Shown here: in pieces, positions 19,919-29,354 of the stretch
Layout of the letters: every line of letters starts with the position of its first letter
How positions within the stretch are numbered: position 1 is the first letter of the stretch
NCBI GenBank assembly: GCA_004764695.1
Contig: SMSO01000037.1
Location: 1,100,247-1,164,246, forward strand
Reading direction: 5' to 3'
From: Schizochytrium sp. TIO01
Lineage: Eukaryota > Sar > Bigyra > Thraustochytrida > Thraustochytriidae
Length of the DNA: 64,000 nucleotides
The notes under the pieces: generated by a model
The model's database searches: none
The model's input: only the letters and a program-made list of their open reading frames with translations
Told to the model about the DNA's origin: nothing
Made by a program: the position numbers and the translations under genes

Positions 19919-20967
19919 TGATTTGATGATGGAATTGCAATCGTTGCGGCGGAGGAGAATCAACAGCGCTTGTGAAGTCGGTGGCTTGAGGCTTGGAAGA
20001 TGGAGAGGCATGGGAGCCGAGACTCTTGAAGGTTTGGCGGGTATTGGAGCCCAAGATTTGGCATCCAAGAGTGGTCGTTAACTGCGGTTGTACCTGAAAA
20101 TCATCTTGTGTGCATTGCATTGCATTGTATTGCATTGCATTGTCTGCTTAGGCTCTGATTCTTGTGACGGCCTGACGATGATGTGCTCTTTACGTGGACC
20201 GCTTTAGATGCTTTGGGTTGGAGCCACAGTGGAGCCATAGCTGTAAAGGCACAGCCACGGATTAGAGCGAGCTTTGCGAAAATATAAAAGAGGGGTGAAT
20301 TTAGGCCAAGGTTGAAGGTACATCTTCTTCTTTTTTAACTAACAATTTCTATTTATTCGCACAAGTTTGTTGTTTCCGAAAAGATATTGATCCAACAATC
20401 GCGGTGTCGATTATGCCGAGGAATTGGCTTCTAATAGGATAGTGCCGCCATAGAGAGAAAGCGCCTGCGTCTTTGCCAGGAAGGCCTATATATACATTTG
20501 GGATGGTAAGTATTGAATTAAAAAAAAGGGAAAAAAAAGAAAAAAAAAGTCAAGTTATAATCATCGCGCCGTCTGCGCACACAAGGTCAGATGTGATAAT
20601 GGTATTTGCAAGGCATTCATGGGTCGATTAGGCCTTGACAATGTAAGTGTAGTGCATTTGTGTATGTAGAAGGAATAGATGGTCGTCTTTTACGTATTGC
20701 AGAAAGAGACGGCTTGAGTTGGGCTGGGCAGAGAAAACCAGTCTAATCACTCCAATCTCAGGACAACAAACTCGTGAGACTAAATCTAGATTTTAAGCCA
20801 AAATGTGAAATGTGAGTTAAACCAAACGACGAAAGGAGTAGATCACAAGGTCCGTGGTACTCCCCCTTTCACATGAAGGCTTCTGGGGGAGAAACAATTT
20901 CTCATTTTCCTCTAGAGGACATTGCTACGCAAATTACAAACCCAGTTCAATATATATGAAATAAGAA

Positions 20968-22053
20968 TTAGAGCTGGGTGTTGTTGTTTCCGTTGTTAGT
21001 ATCCATTACACCTGGCGGCTGTGGCGGTGACGGATGGGCTGGGTGGTCCATCATAGACAAACCAGACGGGGGAAGAGCACCAAGCCTCGAGGCATTGGTC
21101 GGGTGCGGATCGTCCACGCCCTCCGGCAAGGGAAACCCCGTATCGGCACCTGCAGGTTTCAGGCGCTTAGACATATTCGTTGGAATTAGGCGTGGTTTCT
21201 CATGCGTTGTGCACTTAAGAATAGGATAAGGACCTCCTGAGTGGTGAATTTCAAAACAAGTACGATTTTCACCCTGATCCTTGAACCGTGCAATCTGACA
21301 CAGTGGCAGGATAGGAGCATCTTTGATATTTTCATTTACGGATGCAGCGGCAGATTGGGCACACACGAAGCAACCGAACTTTGTCTTGTAGCCTCGACGG
21401 TGGTGAGCTTTGCCTGTTTTGCACGACTCGCAACATACAATGCAGCGCCTGACCTTGGCATTCGCTCCGCTACTACTCGGCCGGTGGTTTAATGCCTCCG
21501 CTGTACTACGGATAGGCTTGAACTGGCCTAAATTCCAATAGTCACGAGCATGGCGCTGACCCGAATTCCTTGCTTTTACAATGTCGGCATCGTCGTCTTC
21601 ATTACCTGCATTGCCGCTGAGAGAGCTTCCCTGACTAGACGCATCTCGTAGGGCATTCGCTCGTTTTGTGCCACGGTCCACAACGTAGCCCAAGTTAATA
21701 TCAGGTCCGTGCAAGCCGCGAAAGCCCCAGTTTGCGATAGGATTGTCAAAGATAACAATCTCTACATCATTTGCCGAAAAATCGAACTTAGAGAGATTGG
21801 CATAAAGCCCAGTAACTAATTTCTTCTTATCGTCGTTTGATCTGCCTGAGATAAGCAGGATTTCAATCGTCATATACGCTTCAGACTTGCTAGCTGGTGT
21901 TACCAAATCCTCTGGATTGAGTGGAAAGTAGCGGTGAAACTTCTTTTCTGCTGGCAGATTCACCGCCGCTTTCATTGCTTCATGAATCGCCTCCGAGATT
22001 TGTTCCCGGCGACCTTCCAATTTGTCTCGCCTGGCGTATATTTTCACGCTCAT
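20968..22053 (-). CDS. Tautomerase-like domain fused to a PiggyBac-type cysteine-rich domain
   Basis: The product is 361 residues. Residues 1-125 match the tautomerase_2 (4-oxalocrotonate tautomerase superfamily) layout: VKIYARRDKLEGRREQISEA, an IEILLISGRSNDDKK strand-helix, DVEIVIFD and PIANWGFRG. The usual Met-Pro start is absent; residue 2 is Ser, so the catalytic N-terminal proline is missing from this model. Residues 201-285 carry C204-x2-C207, C228-x2-C231, LC252 and C266-F-x2-H270. That is the cysteine pattern of the zinc-binding tail of PiggyBac transposases, but no DDE catalytic domain is present. The last 70 residues are Pro/Asn-rich. The upstream frame has a stop and no ATG. A TTGCCAG word just before the ATG could be an acceptor, so an upstream exon supplying Met-Pro cannot be excluded. 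The gene is divergent from SNRNP27. Confidence 0.75.
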   Translation of the reverse strand: MSVKIYARRDKLEGRREQISEAIHEAMKAAVNLPAEKKFHRYFPLNPEDLVTPASKSEAYMTIEILLISGRSNDDKKKLVTGLYANLSKFDFSANDVEIVIFDNPIANWGFRGLHGPDINLGYVVDRGTKRANALRDASSQGSSLSGNAGNEDDDADIVKARNSGQRHARDYWNLGQFKPIRSTAEALNHRPSSSGANAKVRRCIVCCESCKTGKAHHRRGYKTKFGCFVCAQSAAASVNENIKDAPILPLCQIARFKDQGENRTCFEIHHSGGPYPILKCTTHEKPRLIPTNMSKRLKPAGADTGFPLPEGVDDPHPTNASRLGALPPSGLSMMDHPAHPSPPQPPGVMDTNNGNNNTQL

Positions 22054-23774
22054 CCTGGCAACCCAGTTCAGCCAGCTTCCAACGACCTTCGAACTCTACG
22101 AGCAGAAGCAACAGAATAGATCAAAGGACTCTATCCTCAAACGAATCGGGAAAACGCGTGGACTGAGGTGCCTCAAATCCTGATGTTCTATCCGTGAAGC
22201 AAATCGTGTTGATGATGAAAGCAAACCACAATACAAGCTCAATGTCAATCAGTCAGCCGCCCCCCCACAAACTAGGCAGCGACAGTCTTTCTTCTGGACC
22301 GATACGTCGTCTGCTTTCGAGTGTGCTGCTTCTGTCTTCAGCCTAAGTGCTTATGATTTGTCTCAGATCCTTGGCGAGCCAAATCTCCTGTGCCACAGCG
22401 TGGCACGTTTGAGGCCGACGTGAGTGTCGCTGCAGCTCGAGGTAGCACTGGGCCCTCGTGAGCAGCCTAACCGCTGCCTTCAGGGTGGGCCGGGGTCGTC
22501 CGTGAGCTTGTTGGCGGCAATAAAGAGGGTCTGCCTTCAAGTGTTACTGGAGAGACCTTTTGTCTCTTGTCTTGTCTTGTTTATTTTGTTTTATTTTGTT
22601 ATGTCTTTATTTTCTTTCTTCCATCGCAATACTTCTTTCTCAAGTGAGTTATAGATAAACTCAACTGAAATAAACATGCATATTGTATGTTATAAAGAAA
22701 TACTTCATTTGTGTCTATATCTGGAGGGGAGGGAAAATCCTGGCGTTCATAAGTGTTCTCTTTGAGTTTTTATGTGTATAATACCAGGTGTTCTACTTTC
22801 TAAAACAACATACTTTTTCTTTTTACAAAGAAATAAAACTTTGAAAGCGCATCGCGATTTGGCAATGCGACAAGGTGCCAAGAGCTCGAAATAACATACC
22901 TCCTTACTATGAAAAGCTAAAGATGGTTGACGAAGCCACATGATCTTCATGTAAGGCCGTCCTAAGATAAATCTGCATGAAGTCATGCAAATTTCTCTTC
23001 TGATATCAGGCAAAATAATTAGCGAGTTCCTAGAATAGACTTCACGGTTTAGTGGAGGAAAAGACCTAGAATGTGCGTGAGATGCACCAGATGTATATTC
23101 AATTCAAAGATAAGCAACAGATATAGATGGGTCAACTATACATTCATAGGCTGTTCAAGGAGTGAAAGTACCGAATGTGCACAGGTTCTGTGGCCATGAA
23201 CATTTTGTGAAATTTCGACTGCCTTGCGAAGCAATTGGCAAGTTCCTGTTTGAATCCGAGAATCCAGGCAAGTGCATTGGATATCTGCCTGAAGAACCTT
23301 GCAAAATGATACATAAACGCAAAAAACCTAAAAAACTCAATGCCTACTAGATAGAAAACAAGACAGCAGTTGAAGCCTACTAAAAGTTCCATGCACGATA
23401 AGAACCACCCGAAACAGCACAGTATTGAACAAATTAAACTTAGCATATATTAATCCCCTAAACAATGAAGAAGCTATTGAAGGTTACTCTCCTCGTCTGC
23501 AATTGTCTTCGTTCCAAGATTGATCAGCAATTGTTTACTTAAATGAATTCACTTCTTAGTACTAACTTAAATACTCTTAGGGGTCGCTCTTCGTCCAGGC
23601 AAATAGAGAATCACATGGGAAAACCAGTGAAGCAGATCAAAGACCTATTCAAGGTTTCGCTCAAGCAGCAGACAACGGGGCCACACTCGCCGCGAGCAGT
23701 TTGTCAGGCACTTTGTTTACCTTGTTGCAGCCTTATTGTGGAAGGGTCGTAGTGTGACTGACTTTAAGGCCACC
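22054..23774. other. Divergent intergenic region, 1.7 kb
   Basis: This lies between the tautomerase-fusion gene (-) and SNRNP27 (+) and holds both upstream regions. It contains a short TGTCT/TTTTA low-complexity run (about 22560-22610) and only short chance open frames. Confidence 0.5.
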
Positions 23775-24503
23775 ATGGACCGCAGACGGCAGAGCTACAG
23801 CCCAGAGAGAACATCTTCGTCTGCAAGACGACCTCGCGACGACTTTGGCCGCGATTATCGTCGCCAAGACCATCGTGGAGGTCGCGACGATGATGAAGAC
23901 TTGTATAGATCACACAGAGACCGTAGAGATCACAGACCTCGCGATCGACGGGATTATCATCGTGATGAAGAACGCGACTATTACGATCGCGAAGATGATC
24001 GTAGCAAACGTAGACGCCGAGACCGCAGCGATTATGATGATGATTACGAGAGAGACCACGTTGAAGATCGAGGAAGACGGGATCGCGATGACTATGATCG
24101 TAGTAGAGATCACAAAGTTCGTGATGAAGACTATCGTGACGTTGAAAGGGGTCGCCGTGAGGATGATGCGAGCACATATCCGAAAGATGATGACAAAGAC
24201 ACTGGCAAAGATGAGGCCGAGGACGAAGTCGAGGTCGATGAATTTGGGCGTGTCATGACCAAAGAGCGTAAGAAAGCAGCGAACATGACCCAGGAAGAGA
24301 AAATGCAAGGTATGAGCGAGGAGGAGCAGATGAAAATGATGCTTGGCTTTACATCCTTCGATACTACTAAAGACAAAGTTGTGGAAGATAACCAACGAGG
24401 GCCCGCACGCGGGGCGGTAGCAAAGAATAAAAAGCCTGGCTACAGACAGTATATGAACCGCAAAGGTGGTTTTAACCGTTCTCTTGACAATCCTGACAAA
24501 TAA
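23775..24503 (+). CDS. SNRNP27: U4/U6.U5 tri-snRNP 27 kDa protein (SNRNP27)
   Basis: This is a component of the spliceosomal tri-snRNP that acts around B-complex activation and influences 5' splice-site choice. The product is 242 residues. Residues to about 150 are an Arg/Asp/Tyr-rich RS/RD-like region. The C-terminus is the conserved family signature: MMLGFTSFDTTKDK, a short linker, then YRQYMNRKGGFNRSLDNP at the very end. The start at 23775 has an ideal GGCCACCATGG context; an in-frame ATG at 23736 would add 13 residues in poor context. The Arg-rich half shows strong codon repetition (CGCGAC/GATCGT words), which also creates long antisense open frames. It converges on the phosphatase gene. 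Confidence 0.92.
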   Translation: MDRRRQSYSPERTSSSARRPRDDFGRDYRRQDHRGGRDDDEDLYRSHRDRRDHRPRDRRDYHRDEERDYYDREDDRSKRRRRDRSDYDDDYERDHVEDRGRRDRDDYDRSRDHKVRDEDYRDVERGRREDDASTYPKDDDKDTGKDEAEDEVEVDEFGRVMTKERKKAANMTQEEKMQGMSEEEQMKMMLGFTSFDTTKDKVVEDNQRGPARGAVAKNKKPGYRQYMNRKGGFNRSLDNPDK

Positions 24504-25073
24504 GTGTGCAAGGGATACAAACCTAAGGATCTTGAAATAAAAGCGAGTGGGGACAAAATACATTGCAACTCTAACATGTCAGTGGAGTTCATGTTAATCT
24601 TCTATTGTCCTCGTGGCTGATAGGTCAAAGAAAGCTATAGGAATCTTGACTTGTACACTTTCCCGTGTCACAAACCGACAAGACACGGCTGTATCACTTT
24701 GGTCGCAAGGTCATTAAAAAAACATTCAGGGTTTCATTGCTGAATTCAATTTTATTTGGTCTGTTACAAACCAAGATTAATGGTCCTTTTCACGAAATTC
24801 ATGTTTCTAAGTTTTTTTGAAATACTGTCAAACGGTGGTACAGTGGTATCCTATCATATTGTTTATTATAATTTTAAAAAAGTAGAATGGTATGCGTATG
24901 ATTTGTGTTCAATTGATGGCTAGAGCTACCCCATAAACGGAAGCGAATGGCGCCTTGCATATACAGTGCTTTTGGTTAAAGTAATATAACATCGTTAGAA
25001 GTCGTCAAAAATTCGAGCTTTGAAGCTGGAACGAACCATTGAAGTAAGCATCGATGAGTGGAGCTAAGCCAAC
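24504..25073. other. Convergent intergenic region
   Basis: This is the 3' side of SNRNP27 (+) and of the PPP phosphatase (-). It is AT-rich with poly-T/poly-A words and has no gene. Confidence 0.5.
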
Positions 25074-26682
25074 CTATGCTGCCTGTGATGTCGTCGATTT
25101 GGACATAATTTTTGCTGCCAAAGGGAAAACGTTAACGCTGCGCTTGTTGTTACGCTTTGGGGAAGATACAGAAGCTGTCTCTCCGTTTGCACTCTTGTTT
25201 TCGCTATCATCCCGTGCATTTTGCGAGGTGACCACAGCAGGGCTTGGCGCAGATTCTTGAACACGAATGTCCGGACGTTGTTTATGCACGCGAACAGGCT
25301 CCTCGAGAATACGATTCACTGCAATAACTTTGGAATCCTCCACCAAAACATATGCACAGGTAGCCCGGTCTAACGCATGATCTTTCGAGGTGGAAAATAC
25401 AGTAACAATTTTGCCGTTCTTAGAAACAGCAATGCCTGCGGCACTAGCTTGATGAGCACGGAGCATAATTGAAAACCCATTGGACTCGAAGAATTCGTCA
25501 ACAGCCCTTTGACCAAACATGATTGCTGCGCCACCACGCTGACCAGGTCCAAATCCCCGTGCGTTGAGTTGAGGGCTCTCCTGCTTGCCCTCGAGTCTCT
25601 GGACTGCGCAAAGTGGGTTAGACGGGCACGGGTCACCCCACAACAGATCCATGGCCAGCGAGGTCTGCCAACCTTGAAGCTCTGGGCCTGAAACACTAGC
25701 TAAGGTCTATTTCATCGTCTTCTTCATCCTCCTCGGGACCGAGGCGCATCGGTGTAATTTTCATGGTGCCTGGCATGGAGGCGATGTCAGCAATGCGAGT
25801 GTCCTCGGCGTTTGCTTTGTCTTCATCGTCATTTTCTTGCATGTAATCTATTCCAGTTCCAGCATCAGAGTTACCAGCAGCTGCAGCAGCCTCAAGAGCT
25901 TGACGCCGACGAGGAATTCCACCGTGGGAACAGAATACAGATTCGTCGATCGTGCAAGCAAGCGGAAGGCAATCAAAAACGGCGTTTGCAGCACGCCAGA
26001 CTTTCTCCCCTAGCTTTTTCCCAAAGCGGTCCTTGCATTGCCACAAAAAGCTACGGTCCTTGTAGTGCTGTTCCCAACCATTAACATACCGTAATTCGTG
26101 GTTACCACGCAGAAGATAGATTTTATGTGACACGCATACCTTGCTAGCAAAGAGATACGTAAGGACCTCCAAGCCATTCATGCCACGGTCAACATAGTCT
26201 CCTAAAAATAGGAATTTACCCGCGGTAAGCTCCATACCTGTTGGCCATAGCTTGTTGCGAAAAAAGAAGAGATCTTCAATATTTCCATGGATGTCACCAA
26301 ACACATGAACAGGCCCACGAAGGTTAAACATTTTAGGCTCTTCCCGAAGGATTGCCTTGGTGTACTCGCAAAGACAAAGGAAATCCTGCGCGAAGTCGCG
26401 AGACCAAAAATATTGCTGTACAATATCATCTTCAAATCGTCGGAAAACAGTGAGCAGTCGCTCAGCAACTTCGCAGCGTTTAGAAGAACTGTTGTGCATA
26501 GCAACGTGCTCACGTTGCATGCGAGAACGTGTTTGGAAACTGCTCACCCGGATCATAGATGTGCGTCTCACAGCGACTTTGTGAGACTTGCCAATTGAAT
26601 GGAGCTCCAAGTCTAGCTTAGCAAGGCCTTGTGTACCCTGTTCATCAGGGTGGTGATCGTGCGCAATATCCATGTTATCCAT
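25074..26682 (-). CDS. PPP-family Ser/Thr protein phosphatase, interrupted by a frame break or a 52 bp intron
   Basis: This is a metallophosphoesterase-type protein phosphatase. From the ATG at 26682 the motifs are FGDIHGN (129-134), GDYVDRG (161-167), LRGNHE (192-196) and SHGG (H253). After the break come DLLWGDP, NARGFGPGQ, MLRAHQ and TVFSTSKDH. The metal ligands are therefore present. The linker before DLLWGDP resembles PPEF/RdgC or plant PPKL-type enzymes more than PP1/PP2A, and there are no EF-hands or Kelch repeats in view. The first frame stops at 25696-25698; the second frame is open only from about 25704. One extra base at 25704-25705 would join them (535 residues). A GT...AG intron at 25688-25739 (52 bp, weak GTCCCG donor, good TGTTTCAG acceptor) would also restore the frame (518 residues). 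The C-terminal ~70 residues after the catalytic core are Ser/Lys/Asn-rich. Confidence 0.85.
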
Positions 26683-28393
26683 GGTGATGTTTTTCTCGCT
26701 GCCCTAGCTGGTAGTGAAGGTCAACAAAACAGTAATTCCCTAACCCAAAACAATTGAGATTTGCCAACAAAAGAGAAAGCTTGAGGCTCTCTCACCTAGA
26801 CTTGGTCTTTAAAGTTAACTAAAAGGACCAGGACTTAGTTCCCCCGAATGATCGAGAGACCTGTACCTGATTCTTAGCTTGGTTGATGGCTTTTAGACTC
26901 CTGTAAATAAAGCAGCTGTAAAGGAATATGGAATTGCAGCGTGGACAAGGGCAGGCCAGAATTATGTACTATGGAAGGCTTAAAATTAAAGCAGCCCTGT
27001 GACTGGTTGCAATAAGTCTTTGCAGGTCTTGAAGATGAGCCGACACCCAATGCCGCACTGCCCGACTCCTTTGAAAGCACCACCGAACTATGCTTCTATG
27101 TCGACTCGTAGGATACCCTAAGGAATACCTTGAGCGAGAGGGAGTGTCTTTCTTGAATTTGGAACGCTACTCAAATTGGTACCAAGGTGGACCTCAGCCT
27201 AATCAGGCACTATTCCTTTAACCTTGTGGCACGCGACGATCCTGCTTTGCTTTGTTCTACTTTTTTTCTTCGTTGAAGTTCTGTACCTAGCAAATGCTTT
27301 GTAACTTTGTGAGTAGGTTGGACACGGAAGTTTTTAAGGCTAATATGTTGTCCACGTACTTCCGAAGGGCTGTATTACAGTATGTAGCGAAAGACGCTAA
27401 AGTTTTGAAAGTATCGCTGCTACTACTCGATTTTAAACTAGAAGAGCCTTCTTGTGACAATTCACGAGATGGACAGGCTTTGCTGGAAGACTTCGAAGCG
27501 ATTGAAAACTAGGTGTCTTGAGTGATTGCTTTCCTGCGGGTCAGCACAGGTGAGCTAGCAGACTCTCTCTATATATATCAATCTATCCAACCAAGCCAGT
27601 AAACTCGTGCGCCAAAGCACTAGCTGGCGAATCGGCAAAGAGGAATTGCTTTCCAAGAAAAAAATCAAAATGCACTTGGTCAGCCTCGGAGTTTGTCGTG
27701 GCGCTTCTTCAGGACTAGCTTCAGCTCATGCAGGTCAGTGGTGGTGATTTCTTGCTTTGCCTCACACAATCATTTTCGCACATTACCCAGTAGGGTCTTT
27801 CAATGAAAGACCGGGTCGCACAAACTAAGCGAGGCGGACGGAAAACTTACTAATATACCCCCTTAACTAAGGTGTATTGCCAAAAATATGAGCAAAGTAT
27901 TGCCCGACAGGGGGTTTGGTAGACGTTTTGTCGGGGAGCTGCAGGTGCAAGATGTCCCAAAAGACCTAGGGACAGGCATGAGGGTGGCGGGCCAAGACCC
28001 TTTGGGCTCCAAGAATTGGAGGACTTCGCGCGGAAGAGTCCCTTTACGAGGGCATGGGTTGCCCTGGGACACTACAGAGATCCCGACGAGCCCCATTCAT
28101 GATCCCGATCTATGCAAACAGAGACGGAAACGATCCCGAGACGCACTGGCTACCGCTGCAACTGCACGGGTCAACTCGGCTAGAGCTCTAAACGTGCGAC
28201 TTAGTTCTACAGCACTAACGAAAGGAGAGCAATCCCTTTCAGCGCCTGGATCACCCATGCGGCATATTACTCTGGATATAGAAATGAAAAATAAATCTTT
28301 TTGGAATGAAATAATTCATGTAAATATGTGGCTTAGGGGCGTGTTCTCTCGACTGGGGTCTTCACTGATCAAAGTCATCTCAGCGATCAGTGA

Positions 28394-28543
28394 TGGAGAA
28401 CTCAGGGGAAAACATTCAACTTTAGGGGAGAAAACAGGCTGGGTGAATTGGCCCGAACGACAATCTTGCTTGATATTTATGCTCCTTGCGTCCACGTGGC
28501 GAGACAACTGAGTGAATCGGTTGGAGATCTAGACTCCTTCTAG
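28394..28543 (+). pseudogene. Possible LINE-type endonuclease remnant (very tentative)
   Basis: A 49-codon frame between two stops contains RLGELARTTILLDIYAPC followed by a leucine-rich helix. A hydrophobic strand ending in YAP followed by a helix is typical of the APE-like endonuclease of non-LTR retrotransposons. No reverse transcriptase, poly-A tail or target-site duplication was found, so this may be coincidence. Confidence 0.2.
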
Positions 28544-28595
28544 TCATTGCTATTACTAAATTGGTGGGGTTCAACAAGCAATGCTGAGTTCTATT

Positions 28596-28967
28596 ATGTT
28601 TGATGGAGGACCAATAATCTTAACAGACCGTGCACAAGACTGATTTACTAAAGCTGAGGGAATAGCTGCAATAGCTGTCCGCTGTGATAGGATAATGCAA
28701 CAAGGGTTAGTTGACATATTGGAAATCATCAAAGCTAGCAAAAGAAATCCATTGAATGCATCAGGATCTTATGATGAGCCGTCTTTTGAACGACAGACAA
28801 CACGAAAAAGAAGAATAAAAAAAGGACGAGATACCAAGCATCTATTGACATTAACTTGTTCTAAAGTTGAAAAGCACTTCGTCACCACATTTCCATCGGC
28901 ACTTGATATAGGCATTCGGGATCTTTCGAAGGGTGGACTTTACGTACCGTACGCACCGGCTGTTTGA
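28596..28967 (+). pseudogene. Open frame with one internal stop, unknown
   Basis: The frame from ATG 28596 reads through 123 codons with a single in-frame TGA at 28641-28643. It includes FTKAEGIAAIAVRCDRIMQQ and a basic RKRRIKKGRD stretch. Composition looks protein-like but I do not recognise it. It could be a decayed element next to the 28394-28543 fragment, or chance. Confidence 0.2.
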
Positions 28968-29354
28968 AATTGAGAAATGGCGTGACCACTAATCATTTTC
29001 TTTTTAATGTAGCTTTTAAACAGGTACAGAGGTCATAATGCAAGAAAGGAATTTCCGTCAGAATTTTAAGAAGCATAGAAATTGTACAAAACTTCGGGAG
29101 AGAGCACGCTTGCACAAGTAAGGAATGAAAACTTCCCTCTGAGCGTCGCTGATATGCTTCTCAAAACATGTGAAAAATTGTTGTGTGGGGAACAAAAAGA
29201 TAAATCATTATTATCTAGATGACTATCGGGGGACAAGATAAACACTAATCTCTATGATTTCGCTCCCGAAATTAGCAAAAATTGATGACTGTCTTGTCTA
29301 GCCAGAAAGTTCGGGGACTCGAAAGCGAAGATTGCTTGCGACGATCTTACATAC

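Larger units (their letters stand above)
19010..20967. other. GC-rich upstream region of ISWI plus simple-repeat intergenic DNA
   Basis: The part to about 19640 is markedly GC-rich and holds the promoter region of the minus-strand ISWI gene, including the 21 bp array at 19333-19440. From about 19740 the composition drops, and GCATT/ATTAC pentamer runs and a GAAT tetramer run appear. Open frames here translate repeats (SFIH peptides) or lie antisense to the acidic ISWI tail. No gene is recognised down to the end of the tautomerase-fusion gene. Confidence 0.5.
26683..29354. other. Gene-poor 2.7 kb with possible decayed coding fragments
   Basis: This is upstream of the phosphatase and downstream of UTP25. 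It holds a 207-codon open frame (27888-28511) with no recognisable domain and two fragments listed separately as possible pseudogene pieces. An inverted repeat CACTGATC...GATCAGTG lies near 28360-28395. I see no clear functional gene. Confidence 0.4.

Noticed and set aside
28695-28967. Intact small gene starting at the internal ATG
   Set aside because: The same frame is protein-like upstream to 28596 but carries a TGA, so it looks like a truncated or decayed frame rather than a new start. It is kept only as a low-confidence pseudogene.
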